This document shows positions 43,316 to 52,072 of a DNA stretch of 64,000 bases, one piece after another (the stretch's first letter is position 1; each line of letters begins with the position of its first letter). The position numbers and the translations under genes are program-made. This DNA is from Phascolarctobacterium sp. ET69 (GTDB lineage: Bacteria; Bacillota; Negativicutes; Acidaminococcales; Acidaminococcaceae). The stretch spans positions 62,001-126,000 of the forward strand of contig NZ_JAMBLR010000002.1 in the NCBI RefSeq assembly GCF_023336935.1, in the 5' to 3' direction. A model generated the notes under the pieces. The model made no database searches and had not been told where the DNA came from. It saw nothing but the letters and a program-made list of their open reading frames with translations.

Positions 43316-43682
43316 GTTTATCACCTCCTTCAATCAGATTACCAAAGAGTCCGGGTTCCTCAACGTTCTGTTCAGGTCCAACAAAGCTGTAAAACTTGCG
43401 AAGTTTTTCTGGGTCGCGGTTGCGTTTTGAAATATTATAGTCAGGCTGCACTGCGGGAATCCTTACATCGCCTTCGCACCAAACATTCACGATGGTGTCC
43501 CGACCCAAAATAACAGCTTGTTTTTCTAACATTAATTCTTTGGAACCGCATTCAACCTTTACGCTAGCGCCGAAAGGCAAAGTTTTAAGTTTTTTAGCAA
43601 CATCCAAAGGATCATTAGTTACACCGATTTCGTGGTTATCAATGAATAAATACGCTTTTTCTTCAATCATATTCTCTTTCAT
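43305..43682 (-). CDS. Hypothetical element protein
   Basis: The protein has 125 residues with KAYLFIDNHEIGVTNDPLDVAKKL and EKQAVILGRDTIVNVW. I recognise no family. GGAGGTATTC precedes ATG 43682, and it overlaps genes on both sides by 11-20 bases, so it is part of the replication and integration operon. Confidence 0.72.
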   Translation of the reverse strand: MKENMIEEKAYLFIDNHEIGVTNDPLDVAKKLKTLPFGASVKVECGSKELMLEKQAVILGRDTIVNVWCEGDVRIPAVQPDYNISKRNRDPEKLRKFYSFVGPEQNVEEPGLFGNLIEGGDKHVK

Positions 43683-45606
43683 AAGAATACCTCCTTAATG
43701 TTATTAAATATCCGCGCGGACGTCTTGGTGATACCTGTCTGTCCTGCGTAAATCTTTTTCCTTCTGCTTCCTGCATAAATCCCATACTTACTAGTTTTTT
43801 ACGCAGTTCAGAACCGAATTTAATGCTGTAATTTTTGCGAGCTGCATAACTTTCAACAAGGTTATTAACCATAGTAGTGATAATCCAATAGTTTCCGCTT
43901 TCTTCATTATAACCATCTGCGTCTTTGCTGGTTATGAAAGCAGACCTTGAAGCCGCTATACTAAATCCGCCGTTTTCGATTCCTTCAGTTATTGCGTCAA
44001 TGGCAACTTGCTCAGGCGCCATTGTGGCTGCAACAAATTTCATCTCGCGTCCTAATCTGAGAATAGCTTCTCTGGCTGCGACTGAATCGAAAGCGATGTT
44101 TACAGAATCCGCAAAACTATTAAATATGTCTGCAACGCTTAACAGTGCAGCTATGCTGATGGTAAGTCGTTCGTATTCCAGCTTAATGTTCGTGCGGACT
44201 GTTGCCGTGTTAACTTCCTGTATTTGTGGTAGGTTACGCAAAATACAATCCTGGTTTCTTTCTAACCAGTCAATCCAGGAAGAAAAGAACGCTTGAACCA
44301 AATCAGGGCTTTTTTGTAATTCGGTAATGTATCCGAAATTAATCGTCCCCTTGCTTACGTTAAGAACCAAAGAACGGAGATAACTTGAAAGGGTGCATAG
44401 GTTAAAATACTCACCAGTCGCTATTATTCCACCCCTGAATGTTCTTTTGGGCAACGGCTTACGGTCAGGTCCACATTTATCTTTAATGCGCCCATCGCCG
44501 ATTATTCTGGCAATTTCATCTGCTTTTTTTTGAAAATCCGATTGCCCAGGCTTGGGATAAAAATCGTCCACAAGTGTTAGCAGGTCGCTGTTGTTGGCGA
44601 TTTTTTCTTCAATAATTGCTGTTGTATCATCAAAGCGCATATCGACGTTAAACCCCATTATGGATAGCCAGCTTATTAAGACTTTTGTCAAACTAGTCTT
44701 ACCAGAGCCTGTTTCGCCAGCTATGTAGAGTATTGACCGGCAACCGCCGTCATGGCAAGCGTTCTCATAGAGACCAGCCATGTACGCATAAAGTGCATAC
44801 ATTAAAAGCGGTAAAACAATCTCTGCTGGAGCGGTTCTGCAAAAGATATTGTAGAACTCGTCTGCTTTACGATAGTCTGGACACAATTTTAAATTGTTCC
44901 GTACTTCGTGGTTGCAGTCTTTGTGGCCAGCATGAAGAAAGTTAAATTTGCCATCAATTACCACCCAGCCAATTTGATGATAAATTTTATAAATATCTTT
45001 TGGTTGAGTACTGCTGAATGTTTTTACCTGTTCGTAGATGTAAGTTTTAAAAACCTCATCCTTCCCGTGAAAAATAAAGCACAGAGAATTTTCTTTAGCA
45101 AGATTTTTTTCAAGCTTGTACAGGTTTTCACGTTCAATAACGTAAGTAAAGCTTTCTGCCGATGTAGTTACTATTAACTCATATTTATCAACACTACCTA
45201 AGGCATCAATTTCTTGGAACTTTTTGGTAAAGTTAATAAAATAAGTAGCAACTTCCTCATAAGTTCCATTCTTGTTAGGAACTAATAAGAACCCATTTTG
45301 CCATATAAACTTGCTTTGAGCAAATTCATCATTCAACGCTACCGTTTTATGCGGCGCGGGAATAGGCAAATTAGAGAACTGATGATTAGTTGGTACTGGA
45401 TAAGTTACAACAGTTTCAGCATTACGCTTGAGCGGAGCAGCAATTAAAAGTTGCTGTGCATACTGGTCAAAATGGCCTGATGCTTGTTCCGACAGAACTA
45501 CGTTTTCTCTAAGCTGTAGTAAAGCAGCTTTGTTGGCAGCGGCTTCCTCTGGAGATAGCGATGTCCTCGTACACATTATGTACTTTGGTTCGCTTAGTTT
45601 TAGCAT
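43663..45606 (-). CDS. DUF927-like P-loop helicase, element replication protein
   Basis: The protein has 647 residues. IYHQIGWVVIDGKFNFLHAG resembles the DUF927 core, and ILYIAGETGSGKTSLTKVL near residue 325 is a Walker A motif; TLVDDFYPKPG is a plausible Walker B region. DUF927 proteins are superfamily helicases found in phage and integrative element replication modules. ATG 45606 follows AAGGAGATG. It is divergent from the orphan gene at 45831, with inverted repeats between. Confidence 0.75.
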   Translation of the reverse strand: MLKLSEPKYIMCTRTSLSPEEAAANKAALLQLRENVVLSEQASGHFDQYAQQLLIAAPLKRNAETVVTYPVPTNHQFSNLPIPAPHKTVALNDEFAQSKFIWQNGFLLVPNKNGTYEEVATYFINFTKKFQEIDALGSVDKYELIVTTSAESFTYVIERENLYKLEKNLAKENSLCFIFHGKDEVFKTYIYEQVKTFSSTQPKDIYKIYHQIGWVVIDGKFNFLHAGHKDCNHEVRNNLKLCPDYRKADEFYNIFCRTAPAEIVLPLLMYALYAYMAGLYENACHDGGCRSILYIAGETGSGKTSLTKVLISWLSIMGFNVDMRFDDTTAIIEEKIANNSDLLTLVDDFYPKPGQSDFQKKADEIARIIGDGRIKDKCGPDRKPLPKRTFRGGIIATGEYFNLCTLSSYLRSLVLNVSKGTINFGYITELQKSPDLVQAFFSSWIDWLERNQDCILRNLPQIQEVNTATVRTNIKLEYERLTISIAALLSVADIFNSFADSVNIAFDSVAAREAILRLGREMKFVAATMAPEQVAIDAITEGIENGGFSIAASRSAFITSKDADGYNEESGNYWIITTMVNNLVESYAARKNYSIKFGSELRKKLVSMGFMQEAEGKRFTQDRQVSPRRPRGYLITLRRYSYEREYD

Positions 45607-45707
45607 AATTAAACATCTCCTTTTATTAAGTTTTTTCTGTAAGTTTTTTCTGAATGAACATATAAGTCTCACTTTCCTTTTTACTAGTAGCACATTCTAT
45701 GCAAAAT

Positions 45708-45762
45708 TTACAATCGCTGCTATAATTGTAAATAAGCAGAACAACCGTTGTGTTCTGCTTAT
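45708..45762. promoter_or_regulatory. Two adjacent operator-like inverted repeats in a divergent promoter region
   Basis: TTACAAT-N10-ATTGTAA (45708-45731) abuts ATAAGCAGAACA-N7-TGTTCTGCTTAT (45732-45762); a TATAAT at 45760-45765 overlaps the second. They lie between the helicase gene and the divergent gene at 45831 and probably bind a regulator. Confidence 0.6.
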
Positions 45763-45830
45763 AATTTAACATAAAAGTGCGAAATTATAATTCACTCTGC
45801 AAAGTTGGTACTGTTAAGGAGATTTTTAAA

Positions 45831-47330
45831 ATGATAAATAAAGCAAACGGTAATAATTTAAAATATTACTTTAATGAGCCTTTAGAATATATTAAAAGTT
45901 ACGAAAAACTTTTTAATCAGCTTAATTATTGTGAAATTACAAAATTCTTTTTATCTGTGGAAGCAAATGTTTCTGATGACTTTTTAAAAATTTTTATAGC
46001 AGTATTAATAGGCGATTACAGGGATATAAAAAAGGCAAGCATTTTATGTTTAACCTATTTAAGAAGTGAAATTATAATTAAACAAAAAAAGTATAATTTG
46101 CCAAAAGATGTTGCCCATCAAGAGGCTTTTGCGTTAATTGATAAAGAAATAGAATTATTACGCACCAAATATGACGAACCAAAGTATAAAAACATTAACA
46201 ATGAGTTTGTTAAATTTATTAAAAAACATGATAAATTGTATTATTTTTCTTTTCTTGATGAAAGTACAGAGAAAACAATAAAAAATTTAGAAAATCAGCC
46301 TAATTTTGAATTAGGTTCAACAGGCATATCAATGTTTACACCAATACTATTTTCATATATTGTAAACACAAAAGAAATTATTAACAGTAATTTTTATGAT
46401 TGCATCAATCCTGAAAAAAGGTCAGATGCTAAGGAACAAAAATATAGGTTAGATAGAATAAATGCTTTTATTTGGTCTTGCACATTAGTTGCTTCGCTTA
46501 ATTATTGTAATGGAAATATGGAAATATTAAATAAAGCGCATTTAAGACTTTCTTATGATATTTTTAAAGAGTTTATAAATTTAAATAATGGTTTTAATAT
46601 AACGGCCTTAGAACCATTATTGAAACCTTTACCACACCGTAATACAGCAGTGCCACACTATGATAAATTTATTCTTGCTAAAAAATTGCAATGTTTGAAA
46701 CATGGATACGTAATTTTTGATTGTTATTATTTGGATGATCCGAATTTACCGATAAAATGTTTTGATAAATTAATCGATGAATGTCCGTATAGGTATGATA
46801 ATAAAGAGCTTCCAAACGGACCCAAATGTAAGAAACTTTCGCCTGACAGATTATGTGAATTTTTTAACTCAAGAAATGCTTGGCTATCTGACTATGAACT
46901 TAAGGGTATTAATTTAACTTTAAAAGACCTTATATATCTTTTAGGTTCAGAAATTTCAGAATCGACTATGAAAAAATATATTTTGGGAAAAAGTATTAAA
47001 ATTTCAGAAGATAATTTGGATGAACTAGTTTCGAAAACAGGTATTCCTGAAAGTTTTTTCATATCTTCAGGATTTGTTAATCGGGATGGTTTTAGAAAAA
47101 TATATTATCATGACAAATTATTTGTGCTAATCGATAAAAGCGAAATTTTGTTATTAAAGAAAAAGTATGGAAAGAGCTTAAAAGGATTGCCAGAAGATAT
47201 TAATAAAACTGATCAGAAAATAATTAAGCAATTATTTAATATATTTGAAAAAAATGAAGAACTTAATTCAATCAGAACATTCAAAAAAGTTTATGATAAA
47301 ATTGAAAAATTAATAGGGAAAAATATATAA
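45831..47330 (+). CDS. Unrecognised 499-residue protein, lone plus-strand gene of the element
   Basis: I recognise no family. The first 300 residues are helical, with a possible metal-binding cluster at DECPYRYD and PNGPKCKKLSPDRLCEFF. Near residue 375-420, LTLKDLIYLLGSEISESTMKKYI followed by DELVSKTGIPESFF resembles a Cro/CI-like helix-turn-helix. It is very AT-rich. AAGGAG precedes ATG 45831. It is the only plus-strand gene in the element seen here and shares a divergent regulatory region with the replication genes, so a regulator or cargo role is possible. Confidence 0.75.
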   Translation: MINKANGNNLKYYFNEPLEYIKSYEKLFNQLNYCEITKFFLSVEANVSDDFLKIFIAVLIGDYRDIKKASILCLTYLRSEIIIKQKKYNLPKDVAHQEAFALIDKEIELLRTKYDEPKYKNINNEFVKFIKKHDKLYYFSFLDESTEKTIKNLENQPNFELGSTGISMFTPILFSYIVNTKEIINSNFYDCINPEKRSDAKEQKYRLDRINAFIWSCTLVASLNYCNGNMEILNKAHLRLSYDIFKEFINLNNGFNITALEPLLKPLPHRNTAVPHYDKFILAKKLQCLKHGYVIFDCYYLDDPNLPIKCFDKLIDECPYRYDNKELPNGPKCKKLSPDRLCEFFNSRNAWLSDYELKGINLTLKDLIYLLGSEISESTMKKYILGKSIKISEDNLDELVSKTGIPESFFISSGFVNRDGFRKIYYHDKLFVLIDKSEILLLKKKYGKSLKGLPEDINKTDQKIIKQLFNIFEKNEELNSIRTFKKVYDKIEKLIGKNI

Positions 47331-47424
47331 AAGCAGTTTATACTTTTTCCACTAACTTTTGACACTTTGATAGAGCGATATTATCGTTTGAGTATTGTTT
47401 GTATCATAAATCTTGAATTTTGAA

Positions 47425-47455
47425 ACCGCAGGTAATAAAAGACCTGCGGTTCTTT
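47425..47455. terminator. Bidirectional intrinsic terminator
   Basis: ACCGCAGGT pairs with ACCTGCGGT and TTCTTTT follows. It lies between convergent genes. Confidence 0.82.
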
Positions 47456-47461
47456 TAATAT

Positions 47462-47755
47462 TTATTGCTTTCTGTACCTTATAAGCGTAGATTTGCTAAT
47501 GCCGGTCAGACGCTCAACATCTTTATAGCTTCTGGTCTTTTTCAGCTCTAACGCCAGTTCGATTTTATCACTTGAAATTCGCGGCCGGCCTTCTCTATAA
47601 CCGTTTTTATTCTGGGCTATCAGACGTCCTTCGTAAGTACGTTCATAAATCAACGTCCTTTCAAATTTAGCAAAGACCAGTAGTACTGTAATGAAAAAAT
47701 TACCCATTGCAGTGTTCTCCAAAAGGCCGATGTTCAAATAACGCCTTTTGTTCAT
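47462..47755 (-). pseudogene. Serine recombinase (Hin/Pin type) C-terminal remnant
   Basis: The 97-residue frame contains NTAMGNFFITVLLVFAKFERTLI, the helix E region of small serine resolvases, then a C-terminal helix-turn-helix (SYKDVERLTGISKSTLIRYRK). The first ~90 residues with the catalytic serine are missing. A hairpin directly precedes it in place of the lost half. Confidence 0.78.
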
Positions 47756-47756
47756 A

Positions 47757-47800
47757 AATTAATAAGGCGCACTTGAAGTAACAAGTGCGCCTTATTAATT
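47757..47800. terminator. 19-bp perfect inverted repeat, probable terminator
   Basis: The arms are 47757-47775 and 47782-47800 with a 6-base loop and AT-rich outer ends. It sits after the lipoprotein stop (minus strand) and before the recombinase scrap. Confidence 0.75.
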
Positions 47801-47833
47801 GCTAATATATAAATTTTTACTAAATTAATAGAA

Positions 47834-48862
47834 TTAAAGCTGAGCCTGATTCAATTTTGCAGGATATCCAGCATAAAGTAGCCATCTAAGAGGTAATTCC
47901 ATTGTATTTTTGTTATCTTTTATCCCAGTCTTAATTTTTACATATAGATCTTCATCCGCTGTAAAAGGCACTTTTCCTCTAACGCAATATTTAGCTCTTT
48001 GACCAGGATAAAGTTTATCACCATTATCCATAATTAATGCATAACTAGGATCTCCATTTAAATAACCTTGTAAACAGCTATCAACATCAGGGTCTAAAAC
48101 TTCTTTTTCTTTACCCTCGTAACCAACCATGATAATTGGTGTAATTTCTAAAAGTTCATTATTACTTAAATTAGCCAATTCAAAAGTTAGAATAAATTCG
48201 CCATAATTTCCACCAAGGTGATTATATTTTCCTCCTATAAGAGCTGCCCCCAAAATCCCTTTTTGAAAACCATAAACCTCATAGGTGGACATAAATGGAT
48301 CTGCTAATGTTTGCGTAGTATATAATTTATCAGCTAAACCTTTGCACAGATATTCATCAACCCATGCTTTTGAATGTGTATAATTTAAATCTAGATTTTC
48401 TGCAACGATTCCTCCTATTTTTCCTACTCGTTCGTCATATTTCACAGTTGCTAAAACATTCAAACTATCTAACGTAAGTTTAAACATATTGGACAAATCT
48501 GTTTTATATGTTTCTACATCTTCATTTAAAACAATACCATTTTCATTTTTAATTTTATCAATTTTAATTTTATCCAATTTATCATTTAAACTTTCTAACT
48601 GAAGTTTAGCATTTTTAGCTACATTTGATATGCCAACAAATTTTGTATATGGCATGAATTTTAAGTTAATAGGTTGAGCATCTCTGGATAGCTGCTTTAA
48701 ATTTTCTTTATAATAAATATCGAAGTATTCATTTCTGATAGCAGTTAACTGTGAAATTTGTTTAGCCTTTTGTTCTTTTAATACGTTTTCATCATCATTA
48801 CCACATGATATTGTAAACAAACTTATTATCACAATAAATATGATTAAAAATAATTTGCGCAT
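47834..48862 (-). CDS. Putative lipoprotein of unknown function
   Basis: The protein has 342 residues. MRKLFLIIFIVIISLFTISCGND is a type II signal peptide with a lipobox-like ISC and a following Gly-Asn-Asp-Asp. A helical region (about 30-150) precedes a domain with GKYNHLGGNYGEFILTFELANLSNNE and a late PGQRAKYCVRGKVPF that looks beta-rich, perhaps a DUF4352-like Ig fold. A role at the cell surface, such as entry exclusion, is possible but unproven. It is AT-rich cargo between a terminator and an XRE gene. Confidence 0.72.
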   Translation of the reverse strand: MRKLFLIIFIVIISLFTISCGNDDENVLKEQKAKQISQLTAIRNEYFDIYYKENLKQLSRDAQPINLKFMPYTKFVGISNVAKNAKLQLESLNDKLDKIKIDKIKNENGIVLNEDVETYKTDLSNMFKLTLDSLNVLATVKYDERVGKIGGIVAENLDLNYTHSKAWVDEYLCKGLADKLYTTQTLADPFMSTYEVYGFQKGILGAALIGGKYNHLGGNYGEFILTFELANLSNNELLEITPIIMVGYEGKEKEVLDPDVDSCLQGYLNGDPSYALIMDNGDKLYPGQRAKYCVRGKVPFTADEDLYVKIKTGIKDNKNTMELPLRWLLYAGYPAKLNQAQL

Positions 48863-48941
48863 AAAAATACCTCCAAAATAAGTTATATATTTTTATAAAA
48901 TTTAAATACGCTTTATAAATATTTAGTATTAAAAATTTTTA

Positions 48942-49172
48942 TTATTTATTTTCAATATCCTCTAATAATTTACTAATAGAAACATTCAATTTTTCAGCAA
49001 TTCGCATTAGTGTTGATAACGATACACTCTTAGGATAATTTCCGTTTTCAATCCGCGAGAGATATTGTGGTGAGATGCCGACTTCTTCAGCTAATTTTTC
49101 TTGTGTTAGTCCATTTATTTTTCTATAATAAACGATACGTGCGCCAAGCTTTTTGTATTGTAATGCAAACAA
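48942..49172 (-). CDS. XRE family transcriptional regulator
   Basis: The protein has 76 residues, mostly one Cro/CI-type helix-turn-helix (GLTQEKLAEEVGISPQYLSRIENGNYPKS). A TTG at 49172 is the start: it aligns with the ATG of the homologous XRE proteins at 55278 and 62747, and GGAAGGTGATG lies upstream. It is clearly a diverged paralogue of those two. It may control the neighbouring lipoprotein gene. Confidence 0.85.
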   Translation of the reverse strand: MFALQYKKLGARIVYYRKINGLTQEKLAEEVGISPQYLSRIENGNYPKSVSLSTLMRIAEKLNVSISKLLEDIENK

Positions 49173-49272
49173 ATGACATCACCTTCCTTATATATTAATT
49201 ATTGCACTTTTACAAGTTTCATGTATCTACTCCGTGGGTTTAGAACTTTACAAATAGATTAAGTGATAAAAA

Positions 49273-49302
49273 ATAAGCGCAGAATTGAACTCCTGCGCTT
49301 AT
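49273..49302 (-). terminator. Intrinsic terminator
   Basis: ATAAGCGCAG pairs with CTGCGCTTAT after the ERF gene stop on the minus strand. Confidence 0.7.
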
Positions 49303-49325
49303 AATATTAAGTGTTTTTCGTAAAT

Positions 49326-49949
49326 TTATGCTGCTTTAATAGCTGTTTTTTGGCATTCTCGGCAAAGAGGGCGCCCAAAATTTTTAATGGAATATTCAAC
49401 TACCCTATCATTGGTTATTACATTGCCGCAGCCAGTACAGGTAATTATGTTATTTCCTGCTTTAGGTTGCGGTTTAACAGCAGCCCGGTGTTTAATGTTA
49501 TTTTGCGGTTCAGCGTAATTATTCTCATCAGTCTTGCTATCTGCTTCCGGATCATCACCGGTGGCAATGCAGAAGCTAAGCATATAAGCGTACTTGTTTG
49601 CTGCCGTTTGCGCCTTCATTACTGCCTTATCACCAGCGTCCTGACCACTGCCTATTCCGTAAATTTTTACTTCCTCTCCGCTGTCACCGTCGATAAGTGT
49701 TATTTCTACCTTTACTGTTGCCAGATGCTCGATATTCCCCTTAAGATTGGTAACGTCTGTAAATTCTATCAACTCCGGCACAGCAACACAGGCTATTTTA
49801 TTTTTCGTTAGCGATTCATTAACCTTTTGCAGTACATCTTCTGCCGTGGCATATTTATATTTGTGAAAGCTGTTCAATCCGTTTTTTGCTACATAAGCAC
49901 ATTCAGCCATAACGGCGAGTAATTTTTTAGCAATATTGGTGTTTTCCAT
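49326..49949 (-). CDS. ERF family single-strand annealing protein with C-terminal zinc ribbon
   Basis: The protein has 207 residues. The ERF core (LNSFHKYKYATAEDVLQKVNE, then GIGSGQDAGDKAVMKAQTAANKYAY) covers about residues 5-135. After a linker comes CTGCGNVITND with a later CRECQKTA, a four-Cys zinc ribbon. ERF proteins anneal single-stranded DNA in phage and plasmid recombination. GGAGTTGC precedes ATG 49949. With the nuclease at 50396 it may form a two-part recombination system. Confidence 0.88.
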   Translation of the reverse strand: MENTNIAKKLLAVMAECAYVAKNGLNSFHKYKYATAEDVLQKVNESLTKNKIACVAVPELIEFTDVTNLKGNIEHLATVKVEITLIDGDSGEEVKIYGIGSGQDAGDKAVMKAQTAANKYAYMLSFCIATGDDPEADSKTDENNYAEPQNNIKHRAAVKPQPKAGNNIITCTGCGNVITNDRVVEYSIKNFGRPLCRECQKTAIKAA

Positions 49950-49972
49950 TGTATGCAACTCCTTATGATTTT

Positions 49973-50065
49973 ATGTCCAATGTCCGGATGTCCAGCAGTA
50001 AAATGGTGTGTTAGCCATTGCTTTCAGGCATTTTTACACCTTTTTTCCGCAGGACATGTGGACAT
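49973..50065. repeat. TGTCC repeat module, copy 1
   Basis: Three ATGTCC words (49973-49993) face GGACATGTGGACAT (50052-50065) across a hairpin terminator (GGTGT/ACACC with T6). A sister copy lies at 51958. Confidence 0.7.
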
Positions 50066-50355
50066 CAATATTCATTTGGGAATAGAACAGTCAGCCTGTC
50101 ATATTCATTACCTGTACTGCTTTCGGCAATAATCCATATTTTGCCCTTTGAGGTATTATACGCCCCTAAGACCATACTAAAAGTTTTAACAGCTTCGTTA
50201 TTGCTTTCGGTATCAGTCTCCGATACATCGCCCCAGTCAAGCGATTTAAAACGGCGCATTGCTTCGTAAATTTCTCTTTGAAATTTGCCGTTATTGATAG
50301 TTTCGGTTGTTATCCCCAGTGTTTGAAATCTCTGTGCGTTATCAAATAAACTCAT
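50065..50355 (-). CDS. Small plasmid-related protein family member
   Basis: The protein has 96 residues. RFKSLDWGDVSETDTESNNEAVK and SKGKIWIIAESSTGNEYDRLTVLFPNEY match a small family found on plasmids and integrative elements, whose function is unknown and which is sometimes mislabelled as a restriction subunit. GGAGGAAGAATT precedes ATG 50355. It lies in the recombination and maintenance block. Confidence 0.72.
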   Translation of the reverse strand: MSLFDNAQRFQTLGITTETINNGKFQREIYEAMRRFKSLDWGDVSETDTESNNEAVKTFSMVLGAYNTSKGKIWIIAESSTGNEYDRLTVLFPNEY

Positions 50356-50395
50356 AATTCTTCCTCCTTTTAGGCATAAAAATAGCAGGCAGCTT

Positions 50396-51286
50396 TCACG
50401 CTGCCTGCTTCATACCCGCTTTTACCAGTCTGCCGTAAGGGCAGTTACCGGCAACTGCGCAGTAGTCTCTGCACTTCCTGTCATTCCAGCGTTCTTTAGG
50501 AGTGCAAAGCTGCGGCAGATAGCCTTTTTCGAGAGCTTCTTTTAAGCGTTTTGCTTTGGTTTCCATATAAAGCTTAATCCAACGGTCAGATATTTTGTTA
50601 ATATTGATGATATATACCTGCCTCCTGATATTTCTTTCTTCTGCAATACGCAGACTGAAATCGCGGCAAAATGCCTGTATTTTCATGCTTTCAACCTTAA
50701 AGCCGCGCTGCTCTAAAAGTATGCGGTAATAGTTAACCTGTATTGCCCAGTCTAAGATATGGCGCACGCCGTCAGTACGCCATTCTTTCCTCGTCTTGGG
50801 CTGACCTTTTCTTAAGCCTGTCTTGTATACTTCGCCTGTAGGCACGTCTACTTTGTAGTAGCCCAAAGCACGCATAAGTTTATAGGAACTTGTTATTTTA
50901 TAATCGCCAAGTGTTTTATCGCTGAGGTCTATAATCTGGCCGTACAGGTCAAATTTGCCGCTTGTCACTTCATCAGCAAGGCGTTCCTCGCTTAAAATAT
51001 TACCTTCTGTAAAACCTTCATTAATGGTATGGACTGCACTGCCGTGCAGAGCGTAAAGCTGCTGCATGGGGTCAACGGCATAATCAGTTGTTTTCTTTAA
51101 ATATGTTTCCCTTATGCCGCAGAGAAGCTCCGTCACCGTAGGCTCTTTAATGTTCCTTTCCAAAGACTGTGCTATTGCCCTCAGCGTCGGCAGAAACATA
51201 CAACGCTGCTTTTTTACGCAGGATTTTAAACAATCCGTTATTTTTACTTTATCACCGTGCGGACAGATGAATGCTGTTGCTGTCAT
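50396..51286 (-). CDS. PD-(D/E)XK nuclease-like protein with Cys clusters (Cas4/RecB-like)
   Basis: The protein has 296 residues. GKFDLYGQIIDLSDKTLGDYKIT gives the Asp and the D-Y-K of a PD-(D/E)XK core, and the downstream QVNYYRILLEQRG is the RecB-type Gln motif. Cysteines near the N-terminus (CPHGDKVKITDCLKSC) and the C-terminus (CTPKERWNDRKCRDYCAVAGNC) could bind an Fe-S cluster as in Cas4 and AddB. It probably processes DNA ends for the ERF protein. AAGGAGGA precedes ATG 51286. Confidence 0.7.
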   Translation of the reverse strand: MTATAFICPHGDKVKITDCLKSCVKKQRCMFLPTLRAIAQSLERNIKEPTVTELLCGIRETYLKKTTDYAVDPMQQLYALHGSAVHTINEGFTEGNILSEERLADEVTSGKFDLYGQIIDLSDKTLGDYKITSSYKLMRALGYYKVDVPTGEVYKTGLRKGQPKTRKEWRTDGVRHILDWAIQVNYYRILLEQRGFKVESMKIQAFCRDFSLRIAEERNIRRQVYIININKISDRWIKLYMETKAKRLKEALEKGYLPQLCTPKERWNDRKCRDYCAVAGNCPYGRLVKAGMKQAA

Positions 51287-51290
51287 GCTG

Positions 51291-51938
51291 CTAATCCTCC
51301 TTATCATCTTTAATTTTTATTGCAATGCGTTCTCCGCTTTCAAACTTGTTAAAATTAAAATAATCTCCGGCTTTATCTGAGAAGTTGTATGTTTTTATAA
51401 TTTTTTTACTTGCTTTCTCTAAATCTTCCTCGTAACCGAGATGAGATTTCGGAAAAGTAGTGTTTAAAAATTCTACTGCTTCTTTCCACCAGGTAAAGTA
51501 ATAGGTATCGCCGTTGCCTTGATAGCTGTAATCAACTACATAACGATCGGTAAAATAAATGCCAAGCTTATCCGTATTGATATAAATTTCGCAACCCGGT
51601 TCTTCACTTTGGTACACCATTTTAACAGTTCCGTTATATTTTTCTTTCAACATATATTCCAGTACCGTCATATTTGGATTCCATGCACTCTCAGTATCTA
51701 CACGCAGATAATAGCCTGCCGTATCTTTCTCGACATTAGCATCACAGTTTGCAAAATAATCCCTGCCATCGCAGTATTCGCCATTAGCGACTTTAGGTAA
51801 GCCGCAAAATTTTAGAAACTGCTTAATGGAATTAAGCTTCCGGTCGCCAAGGCATTTACTTACAAGCTGCCGTATTTCTTCTAGCGGCTTTTTTCGTTTA
51901 CTGTAAAAAACTATGCTGTTGGAACAGTAATTTGCCAA
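51291..51938 (-). CDS. YubB/DUF1281-like hypothetical protein
   Basis: The protein has 215 residues. MANYCSNSIVFYSKRKKPLEEI and a later GDTYYFTWWKEAVEFLNTTFP resemble the ferredoxin-like domain of plasmid YubB/DUF1281 proteins of unknown role. GGAGGAATG precedes ATG 51938. It precedes the nuclease gene by 4 bases. Confidence 0.6.
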   Translation of the reverse strand: MANYCSNSIVFYSKRKKPLEEIRQLVSKCLGDRKLNSIKQFLKFCGLPKVANGEYCDGRDYFANCDANVEKDTAGYYLRVDTESAWNPNMTVLEYMLKEKYNGTVKMVYQSEEPGCEIYINTDKLGIYFTDRYVVDYSYQGNGDTYYFTWWKEAVEFLNTTFPKSHLGYEEDLEKASKKIIKTYNFSDKAGDYFNFNKFESGERIAIKIKDDKED

Positions 51939-51957
51939 TTTTCATTCCTCCTAAAAG

Positions 51958-52056
51958 ATGTCCAATGTCCTGATGTCCAGTAAGAAAAGGGTGTGCAAAA
52001 GCCTGTTTTGCGCCTTTACACACCTTTTTTCCGTTGGACACGCGGACATTGGACAT
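51958..52056. repeat. TGTCC repeat module, copy 2
   Basis: Three direct TGTCC words (51958-51979) face an inverted set (52036-52056); the two 21-base arms match at 18 positions. Between them is a terminator (GGTGTG/CACACC with T6). The layout is the same as at 49973. Confidence 0.75.
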
Positions 52057-52072
52057 TATAACTATATCTCTA

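Noticed and set aside
47462..47755. Functional serine invertase controlling a phase-variable promoter
   Set aside because: The catalytic N-terminal half is missing. The inverted repeat beside it is a 6-base-loop hairpin, not a pair of separated inversion sites.
49973..52056. CRISPR array from the TGTCC repeats
   Set aside because: Only two modules 2 kb apart, repeat units of 5-6 bases and no spacer structure or cas1/cas2. The Cas4-like protein is better explained as an element nuclease.
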